From positions 1-31,400 of the forward strand of contig KZ992561.1 of NCBI GenBank assembly GCA_003614735.1: a stretch of 31,400 nt of DNA, read 5' to 3'. Shown piece by piece: positions 18,900 through 31,400 of this stretch (its first letter is position 1; each line of letters starts with the position of its first letter). The notes under the pieces are model-generated. The model made no database searches, was not told the origin of the DNA, and worked only from the letters and a program-made list of their open reading frames with translations. The position numbers were made by a program, and so were the translations under genes. This DNA is from Thamnocephalis sphaerospora (lineage: Eukaryota > Zoopagomycota > Zoopagomycetes > Zoopagales > Sigmoideomycetaceae).

Positions 18900-21642
18900 T
18901 TAGGTGGCGTTTTCGAAGAAGCTCTTTAGCATCGTCTGCAAATTCTCCGGGCTGTACTTGATATACTTGGCAGCGTTCTTGGTAAAGTCGGACGTCTTGT
19001 ACCTTTGTGCGTGTGAGCCGTGCATCATGCGTATGCGTCGCCACCGTCGCCGCCCCTGCACCCCGCACATACTTGTCAGCAAAGCGTGAGTACATGGGAA
19101 TGAGCACCTGTCCAATCTGTTGGATGACTTCCTGGCGGAGATCTGTATCCGGAATACTGTATCCACGCTGACTGCGATAGATCATGTCGAATGCCTCGTT
19201 GAAGCTCTAAGAGCCAGTGTATCGATGCGTTAGCGTTGCCTGCGACGCTTCTCCACAACAGCGCAGCCCGTACTCGGAACTTTTCCTTGATCTGCGCCTT
19301 TTCCGAACTGCTCAGCGATTTCTTCACTTCGCCGCCCTTGATGTACGTGACATCCATGAGAATGCCGATCACCGGCTTCCAGCTATTCATAGCGACAACA
19401 GGCGCCACCGTCAGCACAACGACTGGGCGCAAATACGCTCAGCGCCACCCACCTATCCTGGTAGAGATCCTGCTGCTTCTTCACCAATTGGTGGTATTTT
19501 TGCGGTGCAGTGTCGCCAACCCACTTGCGGAACGACTGGTCAATGGACTGGACAATGTAGCGGTAGTTGTTCATCAAAAAGATAGCAGCTAGCGTTGGCT
19601 TGCCATAGCTACGTGACAGACTTTCGAGCGAGGCCATCAGCGTGTCAATCACATCCACTGCCCGTCACAGTGCATAAGCGTTAGCGTACGGCCAGCGACC
19701 ACATTTCACGCCGACACCTACAAACGTAGCTGCCGACGATGCCGGTTTCCGCGGCATTTTTGGTGCGCGTCTTGGTCTGCAGGTTCCAGTTGCCAATGCC
19801 CAGTGTGGTCAGCATCTGCTCCACGCGTTCATCATACTCGAGCAGGCGCTTTAAGCTGTTGAGTGTCTACGGATCATTGCTACTTAGCACGACGGTGTGT
19901 ACGCAGATTCTCGCCGTCTAGCGTCGCCTACCTCGGTTGTAAACTCGTGCACCGTGCCATCTTCGGAAAGCGGCGTCGGACGCAGACCCGCGTTCTAAAT
20001 CAGATCAGACGTCAGCTACCAGTAAGTGGTGCTGCCCTGGCTGCAGACCACGCACACGAACGCCCTCCAGGAATTCTGGAAAGAAGGTGATGACGCTGGC
20101 CCGGGCCGCTTTCTGCAGTTCTGCCACGCGCGCAAGTTTCGAGGTGCCCTGAGAAGCATGACCAAATGCTGTGGCGTTATCATCACATCGGTGGCGGTCG
20201 CTGTTTATCCGCTGCATACCTGCAAACACTTGTTCAGCGCCGCTGACGAAGACTCGAGCGTGTCTAGAATGTCAAACAACATAAAGACGCTGTTCTGCGA
20301 ATTGCGCTGTGCATTGCGCACGATCGTGTCGCCCGTAGCCGCGTACATGTCCATCACCGGGCTGACAGTATCGTCCAGAATCGGATCCAAATCCGAGTGC
20401 AGAATAACGCGTGCAAGAATCTTGCGCTCGGCCTAGATGGCAGCACCAGCACGTTAGCTTCAGTCGACGTCGATGCGGATCTGTCGTCAGCTGCACCTTG
20501 AGCATGCGAATGAGACCCTCTGTAAAGCCAATAAATGAACTAGATCCTTTCTGGTAAACGGTGCCCGCTTTCATGTCGCCAGGACCCGCCGACTGCGCCA
20601 GCATGGTAAACGCTTTTTTGAGATAGGCGGAGCGCACTTCGCTGTAAATCTTGGTGTAGTCTGTTTTGTGGTTGAACTCTTTCTCTGCACTCTCCATGTA
20701 CGTTCCAAGTTCCGCCAGACTGTCCAGAGCCGCGGCAGACACGGAATAGTCGCCTGGATAGCGAAATTAGCTCAACACAATCGCCGAGAGCAGGATTCGG
20801 GCGGTCGCACCGTTAGCATGTGCAGAAGCATTGCTACATGCTTGCAGCCGCTTGCGAAACAGCTCTTTCAAATGGTGCAGCGATGCCTTCATCACTTGCG
20901 TCTGTACGTTGCAATATCAGCTGCACTGGCCAGCGAGTGCAACGCCACTCGCTCTTACCGTCTGCGTAAGAACGCGCTCGCAGCAGCGCAACCGGCTATG
21001 GCTAAGCACCTCACAAGCTTGCTTTACTCTGTTTGCCAGACCGATCCCGATCAGACAAGTTGACGGCCATGTAATGCCGGCCAAGCACGCTTACCGAGCG
21101 ATGGAATGCAGATACTTGTCCAGATTGTCGCTATTCGGTCTGTCGCCACCGCCATCGTTGTGCTATCGCTTAGCTTTGCCCTTGTATCGACCGCCTGTTC
21201 GCCGGCTTACCCTTGCAAAATGATAGCCTCTTCTTCAATGGCAATGTCCATATACTCGATAACGGTCTTGAGCGACTGGGCCATCTGCTTTTGGTCTGTC
21301 GCATAGTAGACCGAGCATCAGTCATGCGGCCGCTGCAGCGTGGATAGCCCACGGTGCCCCAGCTACCTTCTTCCAGTCGAGCGACCTCCTGCGTCGACTG
21401 GTGAATGGGCAGAATAGACGACTCTAGCCTGGCGAAGCGCTCGTCGAAGCGGTCCAGCATGGACACCTATACTCAGTTGAGTGCATATGCTTGAGGTTGC
21501 GGTTGTCCGCCAACAGGTCTGCTCCCCTCCTTACCGACTTGTTCGTCAGCGTATCCAGGCGCCGGAAGCGTCCTTGCAGCACCGAAAGGCGCTCGTCGAC
21601 AACCTCTGCGGTTGCGGCCGAGTTGCGCGCCGACGCAGTCAT
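18900..21642 (-). CDS. EXO70: Exocyst subunit Exo70
   Basis: Fifteen exons on the minus strand: 21642-21535, 21466-21367, 21295-21211, 21130-21095, 21028-20959, 20901-20811, 20753-20497, 20432-20220, 20148-20056, 19994-19932, 19866-19722, 19657-19453, 19382-19274, 19206-19073, 19002-18900 (TAA), giving about 603 residues, near the yeast length. N-terminal helices (LETILPI-like SSILPIHQSTQEV) are followed by the rod-shaped Exo70 core: AERKILARVI, FPEFLEGVRN, DGTVHEFTTETLN, AAIFLMNNYRYI and the C-terminal FTKNAAKYIKYSPENLQ. Exo70 tethers secretory vesicles to PI(4,5)P2 at the plasma membrane (family knowledge). Exons 4 and 5 are short and placed by phase and branch sites. Exon 6 has a second in-phase donor at 20837, which would drop nine residues. 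It is convergent with Cus2. Confidence 0.92.
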
Positions 21643-21806
21643 GCGGGCGACGATTCAAGCAGGTTCCGGCGTCTGAGAATGGTGGGTGTGGCGGAGGCAG
21701 CCAGATGGCGACGCGGGATGTATGCAGCGGGTGGTAAGGCGGCAAGAGTGAATGCGGCGCTTCTCGCCGCCCACATGCTCTTTGATTCTCTTGTTGCACA
21801 GCTGCC
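21643..21806. promoter_or_regulatory. Shared divergent promoter Exo70 / METTL4
   Basis: 164 nt separate the two start codons. No clear TATA box or repeat is visible. The region has mixed composition, and the short length implies overlapping promoters. Confidence 0.5.
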
Positions 21807-23465
<1,659 letters not shown>

Positions 23466-24238
23466 CCGGTGGCCGTTTGTCTGGCAGCATCAGCCCACAT
23501 CGGTTGCTTGGCTCGATTTTTTTTGGACAGTAGAGCCTGATCAAGCCATGCAAACTAGCAAAAGACCCCGTTGGCGCATCTTCAGGTTTGCAGCATTTGC
23601 GCTCAATGAACTGTCTACATTAGCTGAAAGTATTCAAGCCCATGTGCTGCTGTGTCGCTTTTGGGCATAACTGTGTGGCATCGCGAAACCAAGTGCCATT
23701 GCTGCCAAACATTTACACTGCGCCACCTACCACTGCGTCTCATAAGGGGCACCCGTTTTATGCCGCGTTCCTGCTGGCGCCATATGCAACCTACATTTGT
23801 TGCATCTCGATTATCCTTATTCAGCACTCGCGATTGCTTTTTGTCGACAAATGCACGTTGGATCGGAGGAGCGCGCACAAAAACAGCACACTAGGACACG
23901 GGCAATCCTCGCAGCCGCGTTTCATCGCCTTGCCCTTGTTTTAACATCATGCGCACCCGGTATCGCCCTGTACGCCTTTGTGCACGGGTTTTCGGTGTTT
24001 TTGCATGCATTTTTGAAACTGTCCACACGCTGCTACTTAAGGCGCGCATGGTTACGCGCCCAACCGGAATAAACTTACCGGATACGAATGCTTCCTTATC
24101 TCGCATCCTCACTCGTCACCCACCTCGCTACGGCTCACGATACGCTTTTTTCTTATGCTTGATCGATCGATTGTCGATCCGTTAACGCGGCACGAGTAAC
24201 ACCACATTGGCATCTTTAAATCAGTGCTTTCCTTCACC
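23466..24238. other. Intergenic region METTL4 to pseudokinase gene
   Basis: 773 nt without a supportable gene. Short open frames on both strands show no recognisable protein. An AATAAA at 24068 and a TTTAAA about 20 nt before the next ATG are the only visible signals. The DNA is somewhat richer in A/T than the genes on either side. Confidence 0.5.
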
Positions 24239-25463
24239 ATGCGTTTTCTTTCTGCCGGCACACTACTTGCAGCCGCTGCAGCTGTGCTGCTCAAAAGCAG
24301 CCCATCATCCGCCAACAAACTAGCCAGTCAGGCCTACTGGCCCAATCACCCTGATGTTGTTCCGATGAAGCGACATATCGACGGAGAAGGAGGGCTGCGT
24401 ACGGCCGTTGTCAAGTACAAGGGCATTGACGGCCATCTCAAGTGCACTCCTAATGTAGAGCGCCACTATGCCGAAATCAAGGCTCTCGAAGTAGGTGTGA
24501 TGCCCGTGTGCTGAACTTGCACGTGTACTGACGTCAAAGTAGGTGTATGACGAAGACTTTCGGCATATATTCCACTATACATCATTCCCGACGATGCTGG
24601 GTTCATTTCCGACACGTGATGGCTATCACTGCCTAGTCTTGGAGCCCGTCAAGGGGCCGAATCTGCGGGAATTCATGGCTCAGCAGAACGGTCGGACCAG
24701 GGAGAAGATTGCTGCTGAATTTGCCGCTGCTGCAATCCCGGGTAGGTGCCACTAGATAACATCGACCACGTGCAGCACACATACGCTAACCTGTGTCACA
24801 TTGATGCGCATAGTAATGATGTACCTGCATCGAGAGGCTATTGTTCACGGCAACATTAATCCAAACAGTAAGCATGGTTTTTTGCAACCGGCCTCTCGCT
24901 GCATTAGCTCATATGGTATCCTTGATGGCACAGATATTATTATTCGTGCTGAAAGCGTAAAAAGCAGCAGGCTTCAGTTCGCCTTTACTGGCTTTGAGAG
25001 ATCGCGGACGGTATCGGATCAACCGCAAGCGTCCATCCCGGGCGAGCGAGGCTACAATCCACCGGAAGACTACAACCAGTCATCTGTAGATCAATACAGG
25101 CGCGATGTCTGGATGCTTGGCGCGACGCTCTACTTTATAACAAACGGTATGCCGCCCTACGGCTACACCAAGAAACATGGCGCAATCGTGCCTGTTTCTA
25201 ACAAGAAAATGCTGCAAGCAATGGAGAAGGCGGCCAAGACCGGCAAGAGACTGTTCCCGCCGATCAATGCAGAGCACAAGGGTCTAATCAGCCTGATGAG
25301 CCCTCTTTTGGCGTGCAAGGCGGAGGACCGGGTTGGTACCTTCACCCTAAAGGATTTTCTCTCGCTCTCCGACAGTGAACCGGAGGTCAAAAAGTCATTC
25401 TTGCAAAATATGTGGATCAAGCTCAGGGCCAAGTTGATGAATAACAAGGTATCAGCTTGGTAG
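24239..25463 (+). CDS. Secreted protein with degenerate kinase fold (predicted pseudokinase)
   Basis: Four exons: 24239-24490, 24543-24741, 24814-24867, 24934-25463 (TAG), about 344 residues. The N-terminus (MRFLSAGTLLAAAAAVLL, then SSPSSANK) reads as a signal peptide. The rest follows the protein-kinase fold: AVVKY (candidate beta3 lysine), YAEIKALE (alphaC), CLVLEPVKGPNL (hinge), YLHREAIVHGNINPNN (catalytic loop), FTGFERS (DFG position), GYNPPEDY (APE region) and DVWMLGATLYFITNGMPPY. The HRD aspartate is Asn164 and the DFG position reads GFE (188-190), so catalysis is unlikely; Asn169 is kept. Intron 3 (66 nt, no stop) was removed because it restores the PNN-III strand; retention would give 366 residues. 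I do not recognise a named family. A role in secretion or host contact is inference from the signal peptide. The alternative GTG start at 24224 is not used. Confidence 0.75.
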
Positions 25464-26108
25464 GCAGCGCTATCAGCAAATACCACGCTGCATTGCTGAT
25501 GCTGGCCTACTACACCGTCTTTATCCACTTTACATGATATGCACTAGACTTTTGCGCTCTGGCAGCAATAAATGCACTTTGCATGATCATCTCGTCGCTC
25601 CTTGGCAATAAACCGCCGATGGCGTCTTGGCAGCGTGTACCTTGGCATCAAACATCATGAACGGCACATGCAGTTTTGTCGACCAGTCATGGGTCTGCAA
25701 AATGCCGGACCGATCGGCCACCTGGACAGATAAATACCAAGCGCCACATTCGTTGCACGTACCATGCAAGTACACGCCAGGCGTAGTGGACGGTCACACA
25801 CGATCAAGTACAGGATAGTTATGGAGACGGCGCAAAGATGGCTGTATTGCACCCAGGCCCGTTTATTGTTCCAGCGTGCGATACGCGAGCGTGTACATGC
25901 TTACGCAACACCCACACAGCCCGCCGGCGACAACACTCAAGAGGGTAGATGGACTTGCAGACTGTATTCCAATAGTCGCCACAAAAGCAGCGCCCAGCAA
26001 AGCCCGCGACTACAGCAACAGCACCACCGCTCATGTTGTCAGACCGGTTGCCAGTGTGCGCGCGCGTGGCACGGGCACACGTCCATATGGCTACACAGGT
26101 CGAATGAT
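25464..26108. other. Intergenic region between convergent pseudokinase and Ran genes
   Basis: 645 nt; no supportable gene. It holds AATAAA motifs at 25567 and 25607 on the + strand. It also contains scattered ACACCC and CACGC stretches near 25910-25940. The frames that stay open differ on every strand and show no family motif. Confidence 0.5.
25567..25572 (+). terminator. Possible poly(A) signal of the pseudokinase gene
   Basis: AATAAA 104 nt after the stop, followed by a second AATAAA at 25607. It is placed by motif and position only. Confidence 0.45.
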
Positions 26109-27149
<1,041 letters not shown>

Positions 27150-27903
27150 CGTGTGTGTCTACAGCGATAACACAGCGCAAAAGCGGTCCGCTGTTAGCGT
27201 TTGGCGTAGTTGGTGGAAAAGGCGTCTCGCCAGCCAGCCGGCCAGCCGGCTAGATGGAGTGAGCCGCGGCGATAGCGATGACGCTGTGTCGCCTGTATAC
27301 ACTGTACGCCCAGGCGACACCGCAGCAGCGCACATCCATTCTAGCCATCGTCTGCACCGCTGCTATCCTCGATGGGCGCCGTAGTCGGATGGATGTATGC
27401 ACATACGCACCTTGGACAATGGATGAAAGCGAAAAGCAACAGCAAGCGGATGGATGGATGCACGGGGGCGGCGAAGGCGGAAATAGGCGGCTGCAAAGTG
27501 ACACACCGATAAACCTTTCAGCCCCTACTCTCTCACTAAGCCATCACGTCACAGCATGACCCATTCACACCATGCAGCACGGTTATCCATTATGCATCAT
27601 AGGATGCTTGTGCTGCTGCCGGTCTAGGCGTTCGTCCGCCCGTCCGCCTGGCGCGCCACAGTGCCATGCTACCACCAGCGCTCGCGGCATGTGGATGCGT
27701 TATGTCAGACGAAAACAAAGCCACGCGAGCCTATTTGTTGACAATTGCTGTATCACGTGATTGAACGACAAGTCACGCAAAAGCAACAACAACGCCATTT
27801 GTGCCGCGCAAGACTGCGTAAAAATACAGGCTGATGCTACAAGAAAATGAAGGGCAGAGCGGTGTGCGGCAGGGTCAGGGAGGCGGACGAAAAAGTGCAT
27901 CCG
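27150..27903. other. Ran promoter and Swr1 3' region
   Basis: 754 nt between tandem minus-strand genes, with no supportable gene. The part next to Ran carries a GCCAGCC/GCCGGC repeat (27229-27250) and a GGAT repeat near 27447. A CACGTG palindrome lies at about 27754. The Swr1 3' end lies at the right. Confidence 0.55.
27229..27250. repeat. GCCAGCC/GGCCAGCCGGC short repeat in the Ran promoter
   Basis: Three GCCAGCC-like units in a row, about 80 nt upstream of the Ran start codon. It could form a short GC-rich hairpin. Confidence 0.6.
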
Positions 27904-30900
27904 CTATGCATCGGAACTAGGCGCATAGTTCCACTCGGCCATGCGCAGCATGTACTCTTCGATGGCGCCCGGGCCATCTTCGTCCTCGTCCTCTTCTCCG
28001 TCGTCATCGGCGGTGGCGATTGCTTCGGCGGGCGCATCGGTAGGAGTCGGCGAGCAGACGCTGTCACGCGAGTCATCGTGCTTTTGTGTTTGCTCGCTGG
28101 TGCCGTAGTCGACTAGATCGGCGCGATCCGTCTCCATGGCCTCTCGGCGAGCACGCCGCATAGCTGCTACATCTGCGGCATCCTCCACCTCGGCCAGCGC
28201 TGCCTCCAGCTGGCCCGATGACAGAGAGCCCTCGGTTGCAGCCAGTGACGCGTCAATATCTGCCGCTGCAAGCGCACCACCATCTGCAGACTCATCCAGA
28301 CCAAGTGCGTCGCGCCAGTTGATGCGCGCGAGAAACTCGGTGGTAAAGTCACCCTTTTGAATCACGACATTGTCAAGCATGCGCTTTTGGCTTGCTTTGC
28401 GCAAAATGTTGTCCTCAATCGTATGCTCGCTTACTAGTCGGTAGATGTGAACATCGCGTGTCTGCCCAATACGATGGCAGCTGAAACACGCACATGCATA
28501 CACATACACGCGGGTTGAGTTAGCCACGGACAATGTGCAGCTCATCTGCCGTCTTCATCCACTTACCGGTCCTGACACTGCCGGTCCATGAACGGATTCC
28601 AGTCAGAGTCGTAGAAGATGACCGAGTCGGCACCAGTCAAGTTAATGCCAAGTCCTCCAGAGCGCGTCGACAGGATAAAGGCAAAAATACGCGAGTCGGC
28701 ATTGAAACGCTCCGTCATTGACTGGCGTTGCTCCACCTTGGTGGCACCATCCAGCCGCAGATAACGGTGACCGTGCAGGTTTAGGAATGCCTCCAAGATA
28801 TCCAGCATGCGCGTCATTTGTGTGAAAATCAGCGTGCGATGGCCACCTGCCTTGAGATCGCGCAACAGTCGGTCCAGCGTCTGCAGTTTACCGCAGTCGT
28901 ACTGCAGCAGCCGCTTGTCGGGAAACCCGATGCGCTGTCGCGCCCGAACTGGATGAAGCGGATCGGCCAAGGTTGACCGGGCGGCTTGATGGAGCACCGG
29001 AAGCCAGGTATCCGCTGCACAATTCGCTTCGGGTGTATCATTGTTGCTCAACAAGGCGCTCACGCCGGCTAATGCACGATCTGGCTGTACCACGATTGGA
29101 GGGATCACTATCGCAAAGCGATCCAGCAGCTCACGCGAGTTTTCGACACGATCATGTAGGGACTGCGCCATATCGCGCGCCAATCGTGCTGAAAATTGCT
29201 CCAGAAGCGACTCGACGCGTACCGTACCATGTTCTACCTTGGCTGGCGTTGAGCGGCGGCCTCGGGTTGGCTGGGTCAGTAGATGCAACAGCGGACCACC
29301 ATAGACAGGACTGCGCTCGTAGTGGCGCACATTCTGCTCGTCCAGCCGCTGCCAGCGCTGTGCATGCTCCAGCCGCTGCCTTTCGGCGCGATGGAGGTGG
29401 TAATTTACCAGTGAGCATGGATCAGGTTGTGGCCACCGTGCCGACGCTGGCGTCCGCTCTGGCGGGAGCTGTAGCGAGACCGCCAGCGATGTGATAGCAT
29501 TGGGGTGCTCAATGCGCTGCGCAAACCGCAGTTCCTCGTCACATAGACTGCTGCTTGTCAGTTTAGCGGTTACTGAGCAACGTTCGGTGGAACGCAAGTG
29601 TCGACGCACACGCTGTTCAAGCGCCTCGCCGCGTTCCAGTGTGACATCCGGCATAGAAAACGACGTGACGACCGGACGCGGCTCAAAGAGATCCGGATGG
29701 TTGCACACTTTACGCAGCTGCATCAAACAGTTGATGATGCTAAGGTAATGTCCAGACGCCAGTGTTTCGCGCGTACGTGCACGAGCCATAAAGTCGTCGT
29801 AGAGCAAGCGTTGCCGCTTCGACAGCCGACACCATACTGTGTGCTCGTATTTGCCCGGTAACTGTTGCTCCACGTCCGCCTTGATGCGTCGCAGTAGATA
29901 CGGCCGCAGCAGCGTGTGCAGCTGCTGGACAACGGTGGCAACGCGTTGACTACGGTCGACACCCTCGTCATCCAGCCCACTTTCCTGAATGATGCGATCG
30001 ATGGGTCGGCCAAACCATTCCTGGAATTCACGCTGGCTGGCAAAGCCAAACTGTGCCGACGGTGCGATACCTCCTGGCATTAGGAAATACAAAAGCGACC
30101 AGAGCTCTGTCAGGTTGTTCTGGAGCGGCGTGCCGGTGAGCAGCAATCGGTGGCGCGAGTGGAACCCGAGCAACGTTTGCCAGCGTTGCGACCGAAAGTT
30201 TTTGATATTGTGCGCCTCGTCCAGCACCATGTAGTACCAGTGGCGCCGGCGGAAAATGGCTTGGTCCTGCAACACCAGTTGATACGTGGTCACGCACACA
30301 TGGAAAGAGTTCTCGGTCGACCAGCCGCGGCGCCGCTCTTTACGCTCCTTGGCACTGCCATAGTAGGTGAGCACTTTGAGACCAGGGCACCACTTTTTCA
30401 GCTCCACGGTCCAGTTGAGCAGCACACTAGTCGGCACTACCACCAGGTGCGGGCCCCATACGCCCTTTTCGCAGGCAAGATGCGCAAACAATGCAATGGT
30501 CTGGATGGTTTTGCCAAGACCCATTTCGTCGGCCAGAATACCGTTCAGCCCTTTGTCATGCAAGTCTACCATCCAGCGCAGACCCTCCAGCTGATAGTCG
30601 CGCAGCTTGTGTCGCAGCAGGAACGGCGTGCCTACGGTAGACAAAGCTGTATTCAGCGGTGACGGCGCGTTGTCGCCTCCTGTAGTCTGCTCAGCTTGGT
30701 GTCTGTCCGTCAATACTTCGTCCACAGGCTTGCTCTCCTGCTTACTCGATGCATTGCGCCAATCTTGCGCTTTGTTCGGAGATGCTAGACTGGCGCTGGC
30801 TGCTACCTTTTTGTCGTTGCCGTCATTATCGTTGCCGCCATTATCGTCGTCATCGTCGTCGGCGCTGCTATTCATCGTCTCGTCGATAGACTGGTAATCA

Positions 30901-31400
30901 AGCGCCATCAGCAAATCGGTGGAATGCACCGATGCACCAGAGGCTTCGCTGGATGTTTCAATGTCCGAGTCCGCATCCGCTTCGCTGTCGTCGACATCGT
31001 CCTCGCTTGTGCTGTCTTTTGTATGCTCGTGTCGAGCATATCCGTCTACCGACTCGGCATCACTTAAGCTTGGCCTTTCACTATCCGGCGCATCGTAGTC
31101 ACTGAGCAGTGCAGAGCTAGCACGACTAAGTGTGGCAGCCGGACTGCTCTCGCCCCTGTCTCTCCGCTGGCCGCCCCGGTGCACGCCGAGCATGCGTGAC
31201 GAGTGCTCCAGAATCATGTGCAAGTGCCGACGACCTTGCCGCCGCTGCTCCTCAATCTCCTCCATTTTTTGCTTATCATGTACAATCTACACGATAGAGT
31301 AAAACGTCGTAAGTCTTTTGGCAGCGAGTTGGCCCGCCAGTGATTACACACCTGCTCAATTGCTCGCCATTCCTTGCGCACCAAAGCCGACACCTGTCGT
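27904..31400 (-). CDS. SWR1: Swr1 chromatin-remodelling ATPase, 5' end outside the window
   Basis: Exons on the minus strand: >31400-31352, 31286-28567, 28480-27904 (TAG). The visible start lies inside the HSA domain (VRKEWRAIEQ, then EEIEEQRRQGRRHLHMILEHSSRML), which recruits actin/Arp subunits. An acidic, Ser/Asp-rich linker follows. The ATPase has motif I DEMGLGKT (about 30520-30540), GPHLVVVPTSVLLNW, LDEAHNIKN (about 30210), TGTPLQNN, then CNHPDLF. An insertion of roughly 250 residues between the lobes is typical of the INO80/SWR1 family, where it binds the Rvb1/Rvb2 ring. Lobe 2 has FTQMTRMLDILE, STRSGGLGINLTGAD and CHRIGQTRDVHIYRL. VLTYYGSAKERKERRRGW and NVVIQKGDFTTEFL point to Swr1 rather than Ino80. 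Swr1 exchanges H2A for H2A.Z (family knowledge). The C-terminus is acidic. Confidence 0.95.

Noticed and set aside
28829-29494. Short open frames on both strands opposite the Swr1 lobe insertion
   Set aside because: They are shadows of the single long Swr1 frame and carry no motifs of their own.

Overview
This window looks like nuclear DNA from a basidiomycete-type fungus. The genes are eukaryotic housekeeping genes in their fungal forms: a Cdc7/SepH septation kinase, Tif32, Nas6, Smt3, Gos1, Rce1, Exo70, Swr1 and Ran/Gsp1. They are broken up by many short introns. I could place about 75 introns in 13 genes, most of them 50-80 nt, with GT-AG ends and a CTAAC/CTAAT/CTGAC branch site about 15-30 nt before the acceptor. 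The order within fungi is not settled by what I can see. I found no plasmid, phage, transposon, CRISPR, tRNA or rRNA.

Layout, left to right: 1-1338 (+) 3' part of a SIN-type protein kinase with a C1-like zinc finger; 1622-2842 (+) ankyrin-repeat proteasome chaperone Nas6/gankyrin; 3056-3512 (-) SUMO; 3936-7554 (+) eIF3a/Tif32; 7555-11084 a long non-coding stretch that becomes strongly C/T-rich; 11085-13105 (+) a three-RRM protein of the Nam8/TIA-1/RBP45 type; 13106-14377 a second C/T-rich stretch, probably its 3' UTR; 14378-15714 (-) CAAX protease Rce1; 15849-16784 (+) Golgi SNARE Gos1; 16944-18761 (+) Tat-SF1/Cus2 splicing factor; 18900-21642 (-) exocyst subunit Exo70; 21807-23465 (+) METTL4-type adenine methyltransferase; 24239-25463 (+) a secreted protein with a degenerate protein-kinase fold; 26109-27149 (-) Ran GTPase; 27904-31400 (-) Swr1 ATPase, cut at its 5' end.

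The genes do not form a pathway. They are packed in divergent pairs with short shared promoters (SUMO/Tif32, Rce1/Gos1, Exo70/METTL4) and in convergent pairs. Loose themes are secretion (Gos1, Exo70, Rce1), RNA processing and translation (Nam8-like, Cus2, Tif32) and nuclear functions (Ran, Swr1, METTL4, SUMO).

The items most worth a second look are: the secreted predicted pseudokinase, whose catalytic and Mg-binding aspartates both appear to be replaced; two GC-AG introns in the Rce1 gene, one forced by a conserved catalytic motif; a recurring CTCAC/CTCAT branch-site variant in eight introns; a Ran gene whose acidic tail sits in a 20-nt last exon and would become arginine-rich if the last intron were retained; a METTL4 protein with DPPY instead of DPPW; and the very long pyrimidine-rich flanks of the RNA-binding-protein gene.
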